Origin: Bacteroidetes/Chlorobi group bacterium ChocPot_Mid
Lineage (GTDB): Bacteria > Bacteroidota > Ignavibacteria > Kapaibacteriales > UBA2268
DNA length: 17,464 nt
Assembly: GCA_003731675.1 (NCBI GenBank)
Contig: RCNQ01000172.1
Location: 1-17,464, forward strand
Reading direction: 5' to 3'
Of this stretch, positions 16,040 through 17,464 are shown in pieces; position 1 is the stretch's first letter, and each line of letters starts with the position of its first letter. The notes below the pieces were generated by a model. It was not told where the DNA came from. It saw only the letters and a list, made by a program, of their open reading frames with translations, and did no database searches. The position numbers and the translations under genes were made by a program.

Positions 16040-16182
16040 TACAATCAACGTTGTTACCTTAAATATAATAAGATAAATATTAAGAAGTAAAGTAATATCT
16101 ATAATAAATATTGAAACATTATTAATATTATTTTCGTCTAAGAATAAATAATAAATCTTTAATTTAAGTAAAATACGTTTTG
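16040..16182. other. AT-rich intergenic region after hemA
   Basis: No gene and no hairpin-plus-T-tract terminator is visible. A short CAACGTTG palindrome lies near 16047-16054. A promoter for the downstream PDZ gene may be here, but I cannot identify boxes. Confidence 0.4.
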
Positions 16183-17464
16183 TTGGCGAAGTATAAAAAT
16201 AAAATTCTCTACAGAGTTCTTATTGCTATTGTTGCTTTAGTGCTGTTAGTATTTGATGTCAGTAATTTTGCTATGATGCTGACATCTAAAACTGATGAAA
16301 ATCTATATACTGACCCACCATCAAGATTTTATGTAACAAAACCAATAAAAGCCAGACTTAATGAGTGTTATGATATTAAAAACAAAGACTGCAGAATAGA
16401 AGTTGGGAGTTTAATTGTCAAAGTCAATGGGAAAAAGCCATCTGATACTACAGAGCTTATGGAACTTTTGTATAACGATTTTAAAAATGACTCTGTTGAA
16501 ATAGTTTTTGCAGATACAAAAAATGTAAACAAGGATTTTTCAAGAAGAGGACTTAGTAATTTTAAAATAGTCAATGTCAGCAAAAAAGACATCCCGAAGA
16601 ATTTTATCAGGTATCTTCACTCTGCCGTATTTGTAGGTTACGTAGAAAAAGGTGGTACATCGGAAAGAGCTGGAGTAAAAGTAGGTGATTTTTTTATAAA
16701 AGTTAATGGAGAAGAGTTTCAAAATGCTCTTGAAGCTAATGATTATATACTCAAAGGGGATAAAGGTAGTTTTCTCAGATATGAAATTCTTAGAGACAAT
16801 AAAACATTTGAAGTTAAAATTCAGATTGTAAGATTTCAGTTATCTATTAACTATTTGCTTTTATTTGTAATTGGTTTAATTTATATTATCTTAGGTATAG
16901 TTCTAACTCAAAGCAGACCTGAAATCAAAGCGGCGAGACTGCTTGGTGGAGCAATGATACTAATTGGTTATTATTTTTCTTCTTTTCTCATTCCTTTAAG
17001 AACTTATGGTATATTTCAGTACCACATTTTTTTATTATTCAGCTTAGCACCAGCTCTTGGATTTGCATTACTAATACATGCCTTAGTATATTTTCCAAGA
17101 ATAAGGGAGGATATGTTAAAAACAAAATGGGTGATTGCAACGCCTTATATTTTTGGTTTATTGTTTTTTATAACATCAATTCTCTTGGCTTTCTTCATTC
17201 GTTCTATGATTTTAGAAACTATTATACTGGGTATAATTCAGTTATATTTTCCAATAGTACTGATTTACTACTATATTGTTTTATTGATTTTCAGAAAAAA
17301 TCGTTCGAAAGAAGAATCGAGTTTAAGCGGACTTTTGAATTTTGTTTTTCTGATAATTCTAATTACAGCAATTATAACATTCATTTTAGCATTAAAAGGA
17401 TATTTATTTTTTAATGTTGTTTACGTTGCAGAACTTTTTTTAGTCCTTTTCACATTAATTTATA
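16183..17464 (+). CDS. PDZ plus multi-TM membrane protein, ComP-like sensor architecture, truncated by window end
   Basis: The frame is open to the last base, giving at least 427 residues. TM1 (about 9-27) leads into an extracytoplasmic part with two PDZ-like pieces: GSLIVKVNGKKPSD (75-88) and a fuller PDZ at 147-212 (AGVKVGDFFIKVNGEEF). About seven hydrophobic helices follow, near 222-242, 252-272, 281-304, 317-338, 346-370, 384-405 and 408-426. This order (TM, PDZ, 6-8 TM) resembles the sensor half of Bacillus ComP and related kinases or SpoIIE-type phosphatases; any output domain would lie beyond the window. The start is TTG 16183 (TTG 16180 also open), chosen because the first ATG falls after TM1; no clear ribosome-binding site exists. 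It follows hemA by 143 bp. Confidence 0.7.
   Translation, partial: MAKYKNKILYRVLIAIVALVLLVFDVSNFAMMLTSKTDENLYTDPPSRFYVTKPIKARLNECYDIKNKDCRIEVGSLIVKVNGKKPSDTTELMELLYNDFKNDSVEIVFADTKNVNKDFSRRGLSNFKIVNVSKKDIPKNFIRYLHSAVFVGYVEKGGTSERAGVKVGDFFIKVNGEEFQNALEANDYILKGDKGSFLRYEILRDNKTFEVKIQIVRFQLSINYLLLFVIGLIYIILGIVLTQSRPEIKAARLLGGAMILIGYYFSSFLIPLRTYGIFQYHIFLLFSLAPALGFALLIHALVYFPRIREDMLKTKWVIATPYIFGLLFFITSILLAFFIRSMILETIILGIIQLYFPIVLIYYYIVLLIFRKNRSKEESSLSGLLNFVFLIILITAIITFILALKGYLFFNVVYVAELFLVLFTLIY

Noticed and set aside
17127..17414. 95-residue plus-strand frame near the window end
   Set aside because: It lies in another frame of the PDZ/multi-TM gene, which runs open through this region with clear membrane helices.

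Overview
The window is AT-rich chromosomal DNA from a free-living Gram-negative bacterium. The gene set includes a PorW/SprE-like TPR lipoprotein, a PD40 beta-propeller envelope protein, a long-form TrkH with a KtrA-type RCK partner, a bacterial CASTOR/POLLUX-type channel, ClpS, and HemA (C5 tetrapyrrole pathway). Many genes have poor Shine-Dalgarno sites. This points to the Bacteroidetes-Chlorobi-Ignavibacteria-Kapabacteria side of the tree; the assignment is inference from gene content, not a proven placement.

Region 1 (1-4534): a minus-strand FabL-type enoyl-ACP reductase is followed by about 930 bp without a gene. That stretch holds three tandem arrays (1071-1286, 1487-1748, 1827-1936) of one nested repeat, separated by AT-rich spacers. 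A large TPR lipoprotein gene (1959-4178, +) follows. A fourth array of the same family (4141-4468), in opposite orientation, covers its 3' end. The lipoprotein now ends inside the first repeat unit. Removing exactly the 328-bp array on paper rejoins the gene to an in-frame Glu/Lys-rich tail with a stop at 4501-4503. This is the most striking observation in the window.

Region 2 (4535-7031, +): a soluble PAS-histidine kinase and an NtrC-type sigma-54 response regulator form a two-gene operon. It ends one base from the convergent clpS.

Region 3 (12700 to 7033, minus strand): a compact gene line reads CHAD protein, TrkH/KtrB-like K+ translocation subunit, KtrA-like RCK regulator, PD40 envelope protein, ClpS. 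Gaps are 18, 53, 7 and 43 bp, so co-transcription is plausible.

Region 4 (12896-17464, +): diverging from the CHAD gene is a CASTOR/POLLUX-type channel with two RCK-like modules. It is followed after 6 bp by hemA. A PDZ plus multi-TM protein with ComP-like sensor architecture then runs off the window end. Two cation-transport systems thus flank one 195-bp divergent intergenic region. No tRNA, rRNA, CRISPR or transposase gene was seen.
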